DNA from: a virus
Length of the DNA: 35,474 nt
Reading direction: 5' to 3' (one strand)
Virus record (IMG/VR): IMGVR_UViG_3300026519_000035
Span: 1-35,474 of that record
The translations under genes were made by a program, and so were the position numbers. The notes under the pieces were generated by a model. That model saw nothing but the letters and a program-made list of their open reading frames with translations, made no database searches and was not told the origin of the DNA. Shown here piece after piece: positions 7,650 to 15,060 of the stretch. Each line of letters opens with the position of its first letter. Position 1 is the first letter of the stretch.

Positions 7650-8467
7650 CTAGCAAGCACGTAGAACCTTACAACTCTATTTACTCGCCCTCATATAACG
7701 AAGACTCCCAATCTTCTGATGTACGATGGAGTCCAGTTGCAGTAAAAAATGGGAACTTGTACCAAACTGGACATTTTTTCAAATGCAAAGATTACTTCAA
7801 TGAAGTGGTGTTGGGATTAAGAACAAAGAGTAAAACGGAGAGTATTTATGGCTTTTCTTTTGACCCTACAAAGCACCCTATCCCAAAAGATTATTTTTAT
7901 GTGCTACTAAAGTCTAAAAAAACCAACAATGTAGTTGAGGGAATTAAAAATATTCTTAATCCTGTAGAGAAGGCCGCGGGACTGGCATTAACTGAAACCT
8001 TCGACACATCTATTAAAAATACTATATTAATTAAAATGGACAGTATTTTTATCAGGGAAACCTACACAATATCAATGCATACTCTCTTAATAAGACTTAT
8101 GTATTATTATGAAGGAGAATCTCTAGAGCTAGAAGAATTTATTATGAGACTATCAGTACGTCTGTCGAATAGAAATACAGACAAAACAGCCCTAGAGAGG
8201 ATTATGCGCCTAATTAATGTACACTTCTTTAGACAGTTTTATAATGTGCTGCCTAACATAGTGTCGTCAGGAAACAAGTTATTTAGTAGCAGAGTAGCTA
8301 AAATGGACAAACATAGTTTTCACAATAGAACTGGTATTTACTATTTTACGAGATATGTGTACTCTATTGTGTACGGAAATATATATAGAGAAACAGATCT
8401 GTATAGTATTTTAACAAAAAGGGCTATTCGTAACATAAAAACAGAACTAGTTCCTTTCATTAAGTAA
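7643..8467 (+). CDS. Unknown protein at the end of the amidoligase cassette (274 aa)
   Basis: The ATG overlaps the cyclotransferase gene and follows AAGGAGACACAAA, so it is translationally coupled. The first 100 residues are polar with aromatic clusters. The rest is helical and strongly basic (many Arg, Lys, Tyr), e.g. IYYFTRYVYSIVYGNIYR near residues 232-249. No catalytic motif, cysteine pair or membrane span stands out. I do not recognise it. Coupling to the cassette is the only functional hint. Confidence 0.78.
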   Translation: MLASKHVEPYNSIYSPSYNEDSQSSDVRWSPVAVKNGNLYQTGHFFKCKDYFNEVVLGLRTKSKTESIYGFSFDPTKHPIPKDYFYVLLKSKKTNNVVEGIKNILNPVEKAAGLALTETFDTSIKNTILIKMDSIFIRETYTISMHTLLIRLMYYYEGESLELEEFIMRLSVRLSNRNTDKTALERIMRLINVHFFRQFYNVLPNIVSSGNKLFSSRVAKMDKHSFHNRTGIYYFTRYVYSIVYGNIYRETDLYSILTKRAIRNIKTELVPFIK

Positions 8468-8485
8468 CAACTAGAGGAGATATTT

Positions 8486-8698
8486 ATGAGTATTTTTACA
8501 TCCGAAGTAGAATGTCCTGTATGTGGCAACAATGTAGATTCAGATAATGATTCTTTTGATTGCATAGAATCAATGTGTCCTTTTGCTGTGTATAATTACT
8601 CAGCAGAAACACCACTAGATTTTGACAACCAAGGCAACAGAGGAGCGGAATATATTCCTTATGATGACGAGGAATTATATGATGATATTACAAAATAG
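8486..8698 (+). CDS. Small acidic zinc-ribbon protein (70 aa)
   Basis: ATG after CTAGAGGAGATATTT. Residues 10-31 hold CPVCG and, further on, a C-x4-C pair (CIESMC), giving a probable single zinc site. The remaining C-terminus is very acidic (YDDEELYDD). Phages encode many such short ribbon proteins, often of unknown role. It closes the cassette and overlaps a possible 23-residue membrane peptide. Confidence 0.75.
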   Translation: MSIFTSEVECPVCGNNVDSDNDSFDCIESMCPFAVYNYSAETPLDFDNQGNRGAEYIPYDDEELYDDITK

Positions 8699-8750
8699 CA
8701 CAGTACTATTGCTCCTTATGGTCATTGTAATAACCATGTTCGCAATGTAA
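8679..8750 (+). CDS. Possible 23-residue single-span membrane peptide
   Basis: ATG 8679 lies five bases after GAGGA and opens a short frame to TAA 8748-8750 that overlaps the end of the zinc-ribbon gene. Residues 8-22 are almost wholly hydrophobic (VLLLLMVIVITMFAM), enough for one membrane span, preceded by a short polar N-terminus. It is too short for homology calls. The start signal and composition are suggestive, not decisive. Confidence 0.4.
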   Translation: MMILQNSTVLLLLMVIVITMFAM

Positions 8751-8917
8751 TTGACACATATACTAAACTATATCGTATATGTTTAACTATTCTTACCTCC
8801 CCTCCTTAGAGGGAAGATAATTATAGTAACAATTACTGTACTTAAGTACTTTTTAAGTATTAGACATCAAAGATTCAATATAGTTCAATAAATAACACAC
8901 CTAGTAAGGAGATTACT
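8751..8917 (+). promoter_or_regulatory. Regulatory gap before the replication genes, with four inverted repeats
   Basis: A perfect -35 hexamer TTGACA is at 8751-8756, with only a poor -10 (TATATG, 8776-8781, 19-base spacing). Overlapping it, ACATATAC (8756-8763) and GTATATGT form an exact eight-base inverted repeat around an 11-base loop. Downstream are CCCTC/GAGGG (8800-8813), AGTAA/TTACT (8825-8837) and the 12-base palindrome GTACTTAAGTAC (8838-8849). A cluster of dyads in a gap this long is unusual for the window. It may be a promoter with operator sites, a 5' leader structure, or part of an origin. It contains no convincing gene. Confidence 0.45.
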
Positions 8918-9757
8918 ATGAATACATCTCATAATCAAGAAATCCTACTGCTAGCCCAAGCACTAGCACCGTTCGAGACTGACAATAGTTCTTCTTGTCC
9001 TTTTTGTTCAGGAGGCATTAGCAAAGATAAGAGCTTTAGTGTTACTAGGGTAGCGGAAGGTGTCTTGTATAATTGTTACAGAGCTACATGTGGGGAATCT
9101 GGATTTATTCCCTCTACTAAAATGCAAGCTTCTGTAGGCACGGTATATGATACAGACGGAAAGAAAAATAAAGCGTTGATGAAGACATTTACTCCCAAAA
9201 TATATAAGTATTCTTTAGTTCCTTTGTCTATAGAACAAGAGGTATTCTTTTTCAACAAGTTTGGTTTGACTCACGCAGAAATAAAAGCTAACGATATTAA
9301 GTGGAGTCCTGCAAGGGGTTCTTATGCCTTTCCTGTATTTGATTATAGGGGCTATACTATAGGCATTATGGACAGGTCATACACCGGAAGAAAGCCCAAA
9401 GCTATTATGTACTGGGAAAAGGACGAACCAAAAATGCACTTTCCACAAGGAGGAAAGCACAACAAGAGTACAACTATCTTTTTAGTTGAAGATCATATTA
9501 GCGCCATCAAGATGTCCCGATACTGTCGTTGTGTGGCCTTGCTGGGCACACACCTAACAGACAGGGCTGCGGTTATTTTAAATTATCTAGCAGATAACAT
9601 TGTATTCTGTTTTGATAATGATGCTACTAATAAAGCCATCAAGCTAGCCAAACATTTCTCTGCTCTATTTAAAGGAACAGAAGTACTACATCTAAACAAA
9701 GATCCAAAGGACATGACAGATAAGGAACTAAAAAAACTGACAAGTAACAAACTGTAA
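8918..9757 (+). CDS. DNA primase (zinc-binding plus TOPRIM domain)
   Basis: The 279-residue protein begins with a zinc-binding domain (CPFC at 27-30, then C53 and C58 in CYRATC) and ends with a TOPRIM domain: FLVEDHISAIK near 188-198 with the conserved Glu, and FCFDNDATNK near 230-239 with the metal-binding acidic pair. This is the primase half of T7 gp4-type proteins, which makes RNA primers for lagging-strand synthesis. The helicase is encoded separately downstream rather than fused as in T7. The start has AAGGAG seven bases upstream. Confidence 0.9.
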   Translation: MNTSHNQEILLLAQALAPFETDNSSSCPFCSGGISKDKSFSVTRVAEGVLYNCYRATCGESGFIPSTKMQASVGTVYDTDGKKNKALMKTFTPKIYKYSLVPLSIEQEVFFFNKFGLTHAEIKANDIKWSPARGSYAFPVFDYRGYTIGIMDRSYTGRKPKAIMYWEKDEPKMHFPQGGKHNKSTTIFLVEDHISAIKMSRYCRCVALLGTHLTDRAAVILNYLADNIVFCFDNDATNKAIKLAKHFSALFKGTEVLHLNKDPKDMTDKELKKLTSNKL

Positions 9758-9823
9758 ACTGATATAATTGAACTATGTGCTAAAGGAGCTGTCTAATTAA
9801 TTTAAATAGTGGAGGAAATTATT

Positions 9824-9910
9824 ATGTGCTGTGATCCTGTAGGCTCTACTTTGCCTGAAGTAGGTAAGTGTTCGGTATGTGGATTCGCTCCCTGTGGCCT
9901 TTCTTGCTAA
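9824..9910 (+). CDS. Cysteine-rich micropeptide (28 aa)
   Basis: ATG 9824 follows GTGGAGGAAATT and opens 28 codons ending at TAA 9908-9910. Six of 28 residues are cysteine: two at the start (MCCDPVG), a CSVCG knuckle, then CGLSC at the end. This could bind one zinc ion. It sits alone between primase and helicase genes, in a gap that otherwise holds only the repeat at 9933-9946. It is too short for confident family assignment, but the ribosome binding site and composition are unlikely by chance. Confidence 0.55.
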   Translation: MCCDPVGSTLPEVGKCSVCGFAPCGLSC

Positions 9911-9932
9911 ATAGTATGACATATTTCTAAAT

Positions 9933-9946
9933 AGTCCAGAACTACT
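9933..9946 (+). repeat. Inverted copy of the 6446-6462 intergenic motif
   Basis: Fourteen bases (AGTCCAGAACTACT) equal the reverse complement of part of the hairpin at 6446-6462. They contain a weaker dyad (TAGT/ACTA around CCAGA) and lie 31 bases before the helicase start. Confidence 0.4.
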
Positions 9947-9976
9947 CTTATACGTACAAAAAAGGATATTATATGA

Positions 9977-11182
9977 ATGTCAGATAATAAAATATTAAAT
10001 CTATGTTTTTCGGATCGCGCAGCTTTTTCAGAAATAACTAAGTATTTGTCTTCAGAAGATTTTGAAGGGCATTCCAATATTCTTTTAAAATATATAGAGG
10101 AATATTATGAAATAGATCCAGATGCTAAAAAATGTGATAAGGATATTATTCTATCTAGAATTGAGCGAGCTCACCCCAAGCACGTTTCTACATTTAAGGC
10201 TATACTAAATGGATTTACTGATATATCAGTTCCTAATATTCTAAAAGAAGTGCTAGAAGTAAAGAAAAGAAACATAAGTCAAGCACTTTCTGGAGCGTTG
10301 CTAGCAGGAAAAAGTGATTCTTTAATATCTTCTTTGATTAAAGAATATTCAGATATACAAGAAGGGCTTTTGCAAGAAGAGGAAGACAGATCGGAGCCAG
10401 ATACCTACATAGCAGAGCCGGTCGAAAACCTATGTACGTCCTTTTCTGAGACGGGCTTGGTGAAGGTATATCCTAAGACTCTCAATGATGTTCTTGGAGG
10501 AGGAGTGCCTAAACAAACACACATTGTAGTCTTTGCTTCTCCAGAAACAGGAAAGAGTCTTGTAGCTATAAATATGGCGGCTGGCTTTTGTAGGGATGGA
10601 AGAAAGACCTTGTTTATAGAGAACGAAGATCCTGCTGCCAGTACTCTTATGAGGTTTGTGAATAGAATGTCTGGTATGTCTAAGATGGAGGTGCTGCAAG
10701 ATTATAAAAAGGCACAGGACAGGGCATTAGAAAAGGGATACGGAAACTTAGTATTTAGTTCCGTATCTCCAGGAAATATTAAAGAAATAGAGGCTTTAAT
10801 AGAAGAGCATAAACCTGAATGTCTGGTAGTAAACCAAATACGACACTTGGCATTTAGAGGTACAGAAGGAGAGGTCGCGCAGATATCTATGGCCGGTAAG
10901 GCCATGAGAACTCTTATAAAGAAATATAATTTAGTAGGAATATCAGTGCATCAGGCAGGGGCTAGCGCAGATAACAAGCTAGTATTAGAGAGATCTGACT
11001 GCTATATGAGCAACACATCACTGCCGGGAGATGCTGATATTATGCTAGGTATAGGAGTTAATGATCAGTTCAAGGACGAAAGTAAAAGAATGTTTTCTTT
11101 AGTAAAAAATAAGATGAACGGAGATCATAGTTTTTTCGCTGTGTCTGTAAATGAGCAACTATCAAAGGTTATGAGCCTATGA
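9977..11182 (+). CDS. Replicative DNA helicase (DnaB / T7 gp4 helicase-like, RecA fold)
   Basis: Residues 1-140 form a helical N-terminal region. From about 165 a RecA-type ATPase follows, introduced by LNDVLGGGVPKQTHIVVFAS. Walker A is SPETGKS near 188-194, an acidic ENEDP follows near 215, and the Walker B strand is PECLVVNQ near 278 with Asn in place of the usual Asp. A late LVKNKMNG motif resembles the arginine-finger strand of this family. It should form the hexameric ring unwinding DNA 5' to 3' with the separate primase encoded upstream. The start is preceded by AAAAAAGGAT. The stop overlaps the next start. Confidence 0.88.
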   Translation: MSDNKILNLCFSDRAAFSEITKYLSSEDFEGHSNILLKYIEEYYEIDPDAKKCDKDIILSRIERAHPKHVSTFKAILNGFTDISVPNILKEVLEVKKRNISQALSGALLAGKSDSLISSLIKEYSDIQEGLLQEEEDRSEPDTYIAEPVENLCTSFSETGLVKVYPKTLNDVLGGGVPKQTHIVVFASPETGKSLVAINMAAGFCRDGRKTLFIENEDPAASTLMRFVNRMSGMSKMEVLQDYKKAQDRALEKGYGNLVFSSVSPGNIKEIEALIEEHKPECLVVNQIRHLAFRGTEGEVAQISMAGKAMRTLIKKYNLVGISVHQAGASADNKLVLERSDCYMSNTSLPGDADIMLGIGVNDQFKDESKRMFSLVKNKMNGDHSFFAVSVNEQLSKVMSL

Positions 11183-11379
11183 AACTTTACGAATTGGAAA
11201 AAGGAATGCAGTTTGTTTTGCAGGGAACCGAGGACAGCCCAGTATTTACACTAGAGCACATTGATGGTATGTACAGCAGCTGTATTTATAAAGAAGAAGA
11301 GGAAACAAAGGTGATGCATATTGTTGCTTTTGCAGACGTAAATATTGTCTTATCTGAGGAGCCTATTAAAAAGGAGTAG
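11179..11379 (+). CDS. Small protein of unknown function (66 aa)
   Basis: ATG overlaps the helicase stop (ATGA), so it is coupled to it. The product is acidic with predicted beta strands (FTLEHIDGMY, MHIVAFADVNIVL). A frame of this size directly behind a replicative helicase may be a small accessory protein; nothing identifies it. Confidence 0.65.
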   Translation: MKLYELEKGMQFVLQGTEDSPVFTLEHIDGMYSSCIYKEEEETKVMHIVAFADVNIVLSEEPIKKE

Positions 11380-11386
11380 AATACTT

Positions 11387-11623
11387 ATGTACATTAGAAG
11401 ATATAAACTACTGTCCAATAGTTCTGATGCCGACATTAAATGGGAGAGAGATTCTAATGGAAACGCACTTAAATTTGAGGACTTTAATGCACTATTACAG
11501 GCCGTAGACTCTTATGTAAGAAGTGTGGATTCTTCAAGTACGGATCTATCAGAAGAAGCACGTACTCTGGTAAAAGTAGTTGCAGCAATGAATGTATTAT
11601 TTGTTGAGGACCTTAAAGAATGA
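11387..11623 (+). CDS. Small protein of unknown function (78 aa)
   Basis: The frame extends back to a TTG at 11345, but ATG 11387 has AAGGAG 12 bases upstream and avoids overlap, so I use it. The N-terminus is basic (MYIRRYKLL) and the remainder acidic and helical. Its end overlaps the phosphoesterase start. No family recognised. Confidence 0.65.
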   Translation: MYIRRYKLLSNSSDADIKWERDSNGNALKFEDFNALLQAVDSYVRSVDSSSTDLSEEARTLVKVVAAMNVLFVEDLKE

Positions 11624-12141
11624 GCAATGTGTACGTGATAGCAGATCTTCATTTAGGGCATACTGATATCCACAAAAAATGGAGAAATAAATTTTCGTCT
11701 CAGCAAGAGCATGATGAATTTATTATTGCTATGTGGAACAGTATTGTAAGATCTAGGGATGTAGTTAAGGTTCTAGGAGATTTTATTATTGGAAGAAAAA
11801 ATCTACATTATCTTAAAGAATTGAAAGGAACAATTCATATTATTGGAGGAAACCATGATGTAAAATTTAATAGAGAATTGTTTAACGATTATCCTAATGT
11901 TTCTTATGTATCTGGAGTAGAGATATATAAAGGGGTCGTTCTATCTCACGTCCCAGTGCACCCATTAGAACTAGGGACTTACAGAGGATGGCAATATAAT
12001 ATGCACGGACATCAGCACAGACAATTTGATCTTGGGCATAGATATTTTAATGTAAATGCAGATGTTATTGGATTCTCTCCAAGAGAATTTAAGACTTTGT
12101 GTAGGGAGGCGGAATGGAAATTAGACTGCCTGACCACATAG
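11620..12141 (+). CDS. Calcineurin-like metallophosphoesterase
   Basis: All five metal-binding motifs are present in a compact 173-residue protein: ADLHLGH near 8-14, GDF near 53, GGNHD near 75-79, SHVPVHP near 109-115 and HGHQH near 130-134. Such enzymes hydrolyse phosphodiesters or phosphomonoesters with two metal ions. It overlaps the polymerase gene by 28 bases. A role in nucleic acid repair or nucleotide turnover during replication is plausible. A second, unrelated-looking member is at 17645. Confidence 0.87.
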   Translation: MSNVYVIADLHLGHTDIHKKWRNKFSSQQEHDEFIIAMWNSIVRSRDVVKVLGDFIIGRKNLHYLKELKGTIHIIGGNHDVKFNRELFNDYPNVSYVSGVEIYKGVVLSHVPVHPLELGTYRGWQYNMHGHQHRQFDLGHRYFNVNADVIGFSPREFKTLCREAEWKLDCLTT

Positions 12142-13958
12142 AGAATCCTGACCCTATTATATATCATTCAGATAATTTTATAACTCTAGACTTGGAGTGT
12201 ACAAATCATGGAAAAGGAACCGCGACAGATACAAATAATTCTATCTTGCTCTCTTGTTGGAGAGAGTTATCCGAACGATCTGATTGTCGCAAGGACGTAT
12301 TGGACTGGGGAGATGAATATTCCCTTGGAAGACTTGTGGACAGAGTTGAGAGAGCGAGTTTCCTTGTCGCCCATAATGCGAAGTTTGAAGTCCAGTGGCT
12401 CAAGAGATGTGGTGCAACGCTAGAGAACATAGTAGTATGGGATACTATGATAGCAGAGTACGTTATATGTTCTAATAAAGGAGGAGCACTAGATCTAAAT
12501 AGCGTAGCAGAAAGGTACGGTCTAGGAACCAAAGACAATTTAGTAAACAAATTAATAAAGTCGGGGGTTTGTCCTTCTACTATCCCTAGAAAATGGTTGC
12601 TTAAATACTGCAAACAAGACGTGCATCTTACTGAAAAAATATTTAAGGCACAGCTACTTTGGATATTAGAAAACAATCCTGAGCTTTTAAATGTAGTGTT
12701 TACTAGGTGCTTGTTTACTCCAGTTTTAGCGGACATAGAATTTAATGGAGTATTTCTAGATAAAGAACTGGTTTATGAGGAGTATGAAAAACACTACAGA
12801 GAATTTTTAACGCTCAATAAGAAACTAGAGGAGTTTGCCAATGGAATCAACTGGAACAGCTCGACTCAAGTGGCAACGTTCTTATATGAAGAACTTAAAT
12901 TTGATGAAGCAAGAGACTACAGAGGAGAAAAAATACGGACGGAATCTGGTGCCAGATCTGCGGCCGCTACAACAATTGATAAACTTAGAGCTAGAACTAA
13001 GCGACAAAGAGAGTTCATAAAAATATACAAACAAAGGAACAAGATAAGTTCTGCGTTGTCTAAGAACCTAGAGTTTTTTAAAGGAGTTGTAGATGAATTA
13101 GGAGGAGTATTCTATGCGCAGTTTAATCAATGCATAACAAAGACACAACGATTATCTAGTAGTGGCAGACCTAAGCTTTTTGAGCAGTTTACTAAGAAGA
13201 AAAGTGTCCAGTTCCAGAATATGCCTAGAATTTTTAAGCGTCTTTGTGCTGCTAGGAATGTTGGATGGAAGATAGCAGAACTTGATGGAGCACAGCTAGA
13301 GTTTCGTATAGCAGCTTTTTTGGGACAAGACTCTAAAGCTATAGAGGATATAAGAAATGGCTTTGATGTCCATTCTTTTACTGCTTCTATTATACAATGC
13401 TCTAGACAGGACGCAAAAGCAGACACTTTTAAACCGTTATTCGGAGGTAAGTCTGGCACAGAAGCACAAAAGAAATATTATAAGGCTTTTGCTGAGAAAT
13501 ATTCAGATATAACGGATACTCAAAAAGGATGGATAGATGAAGTTTTAGCTACTAAGCAACTAAAAACTATTACGGGTCTTGTGTTTTATTGGCCAGATAC
13601 TAAGATGTCTAGGACAGGATATGTTACCAATACTACTAGCATAAGTAATTATCCCATACAGAGTTTTGCTACAGCAGATATAATTCCTATAGCCATAACT
13701 TATCAATGGCATAGAATGAAAGCAGTAAAACTAAAAAGTTTTTTAATAAACACAGTACATGATAGCTCGATAGGAGAAGTTCATCCAAAGGAGGAAGAAA
13801 TCTATGAAAGTATAGGCATAGAGGCATATACTAAAGACATAAAACGCTATCTACGAAAGATATATAATATACATTTTAATGTTCCCTTGGGTGTAGGAGT
13901 CAAGATTGGTCCTCACTGGGGACAAGCAGAGGAGAAGAAGTATGAATATGATTGCTAA
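12114..13958 (+). CDS. Family A DNA polymerase with 3'-5' exonuclease domain
   Basis: The 614-residue enzyme has exonuclease motifs DLE (26-28), HNAKFE near 84-89 (Glu where Asp is usual) and YCKQD near 166. Polymerase motif A is ELDGAQLEFR near 388-397, motif B is KADTFKPLFGG near 434-444 and motif C is VHDS near 548-551. Motif B has Phe at the position equivalent to E. coli F762. There is no 5'-3' exonuclease domain; that activity is encoded separately at 15169. The gene overlaps the phosphoesterase, with GGGAGG ahead of the ATG. It is the replicative polymerase of this phage. Confidence 0.93.
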   Translation: MEIRLPDHIENPDPIIYHSDNFITLDLECTNHGKGTATDTNNSILLSCWRELSERSDCRKDVLDWGDEYSLGRLVDRVERASFLVAHNAKFEVQWLKRCGATLENIVVWDTMIAEYVICSNKGGALDLNSVAERYGLGTKDNLVNKLIKSGVCPSTIPRKWLLKYCKQDVHLTEKIFKAQLLWILENNPELLNVVFTRCLFTPVLADIEFNGVFLDKELVYEEYEKHYREFLTLNKKLEEFANGINWNSSTQVATFLYEELKFDEARDYRGEKIRTESGARSAAATTIDKLRARTKRQREFIKIYKQRNKISSALSKNLEFFKGVVDELGGVFYAQFNQCITKTQRLSSSGRPKLFEQFTKKKSVQFQNMPRIFKRLCAARNVGWKIAELDGAQLEFRIAAFLGQDSKAIEDIRNGFDVHSFTASIIQCSRQDAKADTFKPLFGGKSGTEAQKKYYKAFAEKYSDITDTQKGWIDEVLATKQLKTITGLVFYWPDTKMSRTGYVTNTTSISNYPIQSFATADIIPIAITYQWHRMKAVKLKSFLINTVHDSSIGEVHPKEEEIYESIGIEAYTKDIKRYLRKIYNIHFNVPLGVGVKIGPHWGQAEEKKYEYDC

Positions 13959-14442
13959 GGGTGTTATTGAATTCATCGGAATGAAAAATGGCAACACCAA
14001 TGTAAAGCTAGGAGGAGAGTGGTATAGCTTCTTCAAGGAAGAGGTTGTGGCAAATAAAGGAGACTTAGTGGAGTTTTCCTATGTGCAGAAGGGTAACTGG
14101 AAGAACGGGGATGCGAGCACTTTTAAAGTAAACTCTTCGGGAAGTCCTGTCTCGCCTAGTTCAGCAAGCAAAGAGGTGGACTGGGACGGAAAAGACAGGC
14201 GCATTGCTTATCTTGCTTGTAGAAAAGATGCAATTCAGATTACTAGTTTGCTGTTGGATAGCGGAGGCATTAAACTTCCTACCAAGATCCCAGATAAATT
14301 TGAGGTTATATTGGGAGTAGTTAAGCAGCTAACTGACGATTTTTATGAGGATGTGTACGATGTACACGGATATCCTGTACAAGTTGCCAAACAAAACAAT
14401 AATAGTATGTTCACAGAGGAAGAACTTGATGACGAAGAATGA
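13942..14442 (+). CDS. Probable single-stranded DNA-binding protein
   Basis: ATG 13942 has AGAGGAGAAG upstream; a GTG 36 bases earlier extends the frame but lies well inside the polymerase gene. The first 70 residues look like a small beta barrel (IAKGVIEFIGMKNGNTNVKL, then a WYSF strand), followed by a Ser/Pro linker. The last residues are strongly acidic (EEELDDEE), a tail typical of ssDNA-binding proteins, which recruit partners through it. Position directly after the polymerase fits. The assignment rests on composition and place, not a clear family motif. Confidence 0.6.
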   Translation: MNMIAKGVIEFIGMKNGNTNVKLGGEWYSFFKEEVVANKGDLVEFSYVQKGNWKNGDASTFKVNSSGSPVSPSSASKEVDWDGKDRRIAYLACRKDAIQITSLLLDSGGIKLPTKIPDKFEVILGVVKQLTDDFYEDVYDVHGYPVQVAKQNNNSMFTEEELDDEE

Positions 14443-14692
14443 TATTGTATTTGAGACCCCTATTTATAAAATCATAGTTGCTTCTGCTATAGATTATGAA
14501 GGGCCTTGTCCTGATAGAATTCTATATCAAATTTATAATAAGGATACTGGAGTAATGGAACTAGAGGACTTTACTCTTCCTGGAGCAATTGAAACTGCTA
14601 AGTACCTAACTGATTGCCTTGTGTCTATTAGAGAAGGCAAACAGGCTACAGTTGTGGGAATCTCTAAAAACAAAGATATAGTCAATCACTAG
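14429..14692 (+). CDS. Small protein of unknown function (87 aa)
   Basis: The frame is open from 14345, but ATG 14429 follows GAGGAAG and overlaps the previous gene by only 14 bases. The product is mixed alpha/beta with a helical GAIETAKYLTDCLVSIREG segment. It precedes the tRNA cluster. No family recognised. Confidence 0.65.
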   Translation: MTKNDIVFETPIYKIIVASAIDYEGPCPDRILYQIYNKDTGVMELEDFTLPGAIETAKYLTDCLVSIREGKQATVVGISKNKDIVNH

Positions 14693-14706
14693 TAGAAGAT
14701 ATTGGT

Positions 14707-14781
14707 GCGGGTATAGCTCAATGGTAGAGCACTGTCCTTCCAAGTCAGATGTTGCGGGTTCGAGTCCCGCTATCCGCTCCA
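14707..14781 (+). tRNA. tRNA-Gly (UCC)
   Basis: Acceptor GCGGGTA pairs with TATCCGC, D arm GCTC/GAGC, anticodon loop CTTCCAA (anticodon TCC), T arm GCGGG/CCCGC with loop TTCGAGT, and encoded CCA at 14779-14781. The anticodon stem has one T-T mismatch. It reads GGA, which is very common in the genes of this window. Confidence 0.95.
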
Positions 14782-14794
14782 CTTTTATTTTATT

Positions 14795-14872
14795 GCCCCT
14801 GTGGCCAAATTGGATTAAGGCATGAGATTTCTACTCTCACGATTACAGGTTCGAGTCCTGTCAGGGGTACCA
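14795..14872 (+). tRNA. tRNA-Arg (UCU)
   Basis: Acceptor GCCCCTG/CAGGGGT, anticodon stem TGAGA/TCTCA around loop TTTCTAC (anticodon TCT), T arm ACAGG/CCTGT with loop TTCGAGT, discriminator A and encoded CCA at 14870-14872. It reads AGA, a codon rare in many Gram-negative hosts but common in these genes. Confidence 0.95.
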
Positions 14873-14878
14873 CTTTTT

Positions 14879-14968
14879 ATGCTGGTGGGGATGAAGTAAG
14901 AAGACCCGGCCAACAAGCCGCGACCGCCTCTCTCTGATGCGCACCATCGTTGCCGGGCGCCAGCATTC
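14879..14968 (+). ncRNA. Unidentified GC-rich structured element inside the tRNA cluster
   Basis: ATGCTGGTG (14879-14887) pairs with CGCCAGCAT (14960-14968), nine pairs with one G-U. Within it CCCGGC (14905-14910) pairs with GCCGGG (14952-14957 region), directly stacked on the outer helix on the 3' side and separated by a 17-base asymmetric loop on the 5' side. The intervening sequence is distinctly GC-rich compared with all neighbours. It has no T-loop, D-arm or CCA and is not a recognisable tRNA. A small ribozyme, processing signal or decayed tRNA-like gene is possible. Confidence 0.45.
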
Positions 14969-14980
14969 TATTAGTTTTTT

Positions 14981-15055
14981 GCCAGAGTAGCTCAGTGGTA
15001 GAGCTGGTACCTTGTAAGTACTAGGTTGCAGGTTCGATTCCTGCCTCTGGCTCCA
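14981..15055 (+). tRNA. tRNA-Thr (UGU)
   Basis: Acceptor GCCAGAG/CTCTGGC, D arm GCTC/GAGC, anticodon stem GGTAC/GTACT around loop CTTGTAA (anticodon TGT), T arm GCAGG/CCTGC with loop TTCGATT, and encoded CCA at 15053-15055. It reads ACA. Confidence 0.96.
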
Positions 15056-15060
15056 CACTA

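Noticed and set aside
12206-12736. 176-residue minus-strand frame inside the DNA polymerase gene
   Set aside because: It is antisense to the conserved exonuclease domain, has no ribosome binding site and no recognisable motif. Several other long shadow frames, such as 25758-26237 on the plus strand, were rejected for the same reason.
14879-14968. Call of the GC-rich element as an HDV-like/theta, hammerhead or twister ribozyme
   Set aside because: The helices I see are nested, not the double pseudoknot of HDV-like ribozymes, and the hammerhead and twister core sequences are missing. It is reported only as an unidentified structure.
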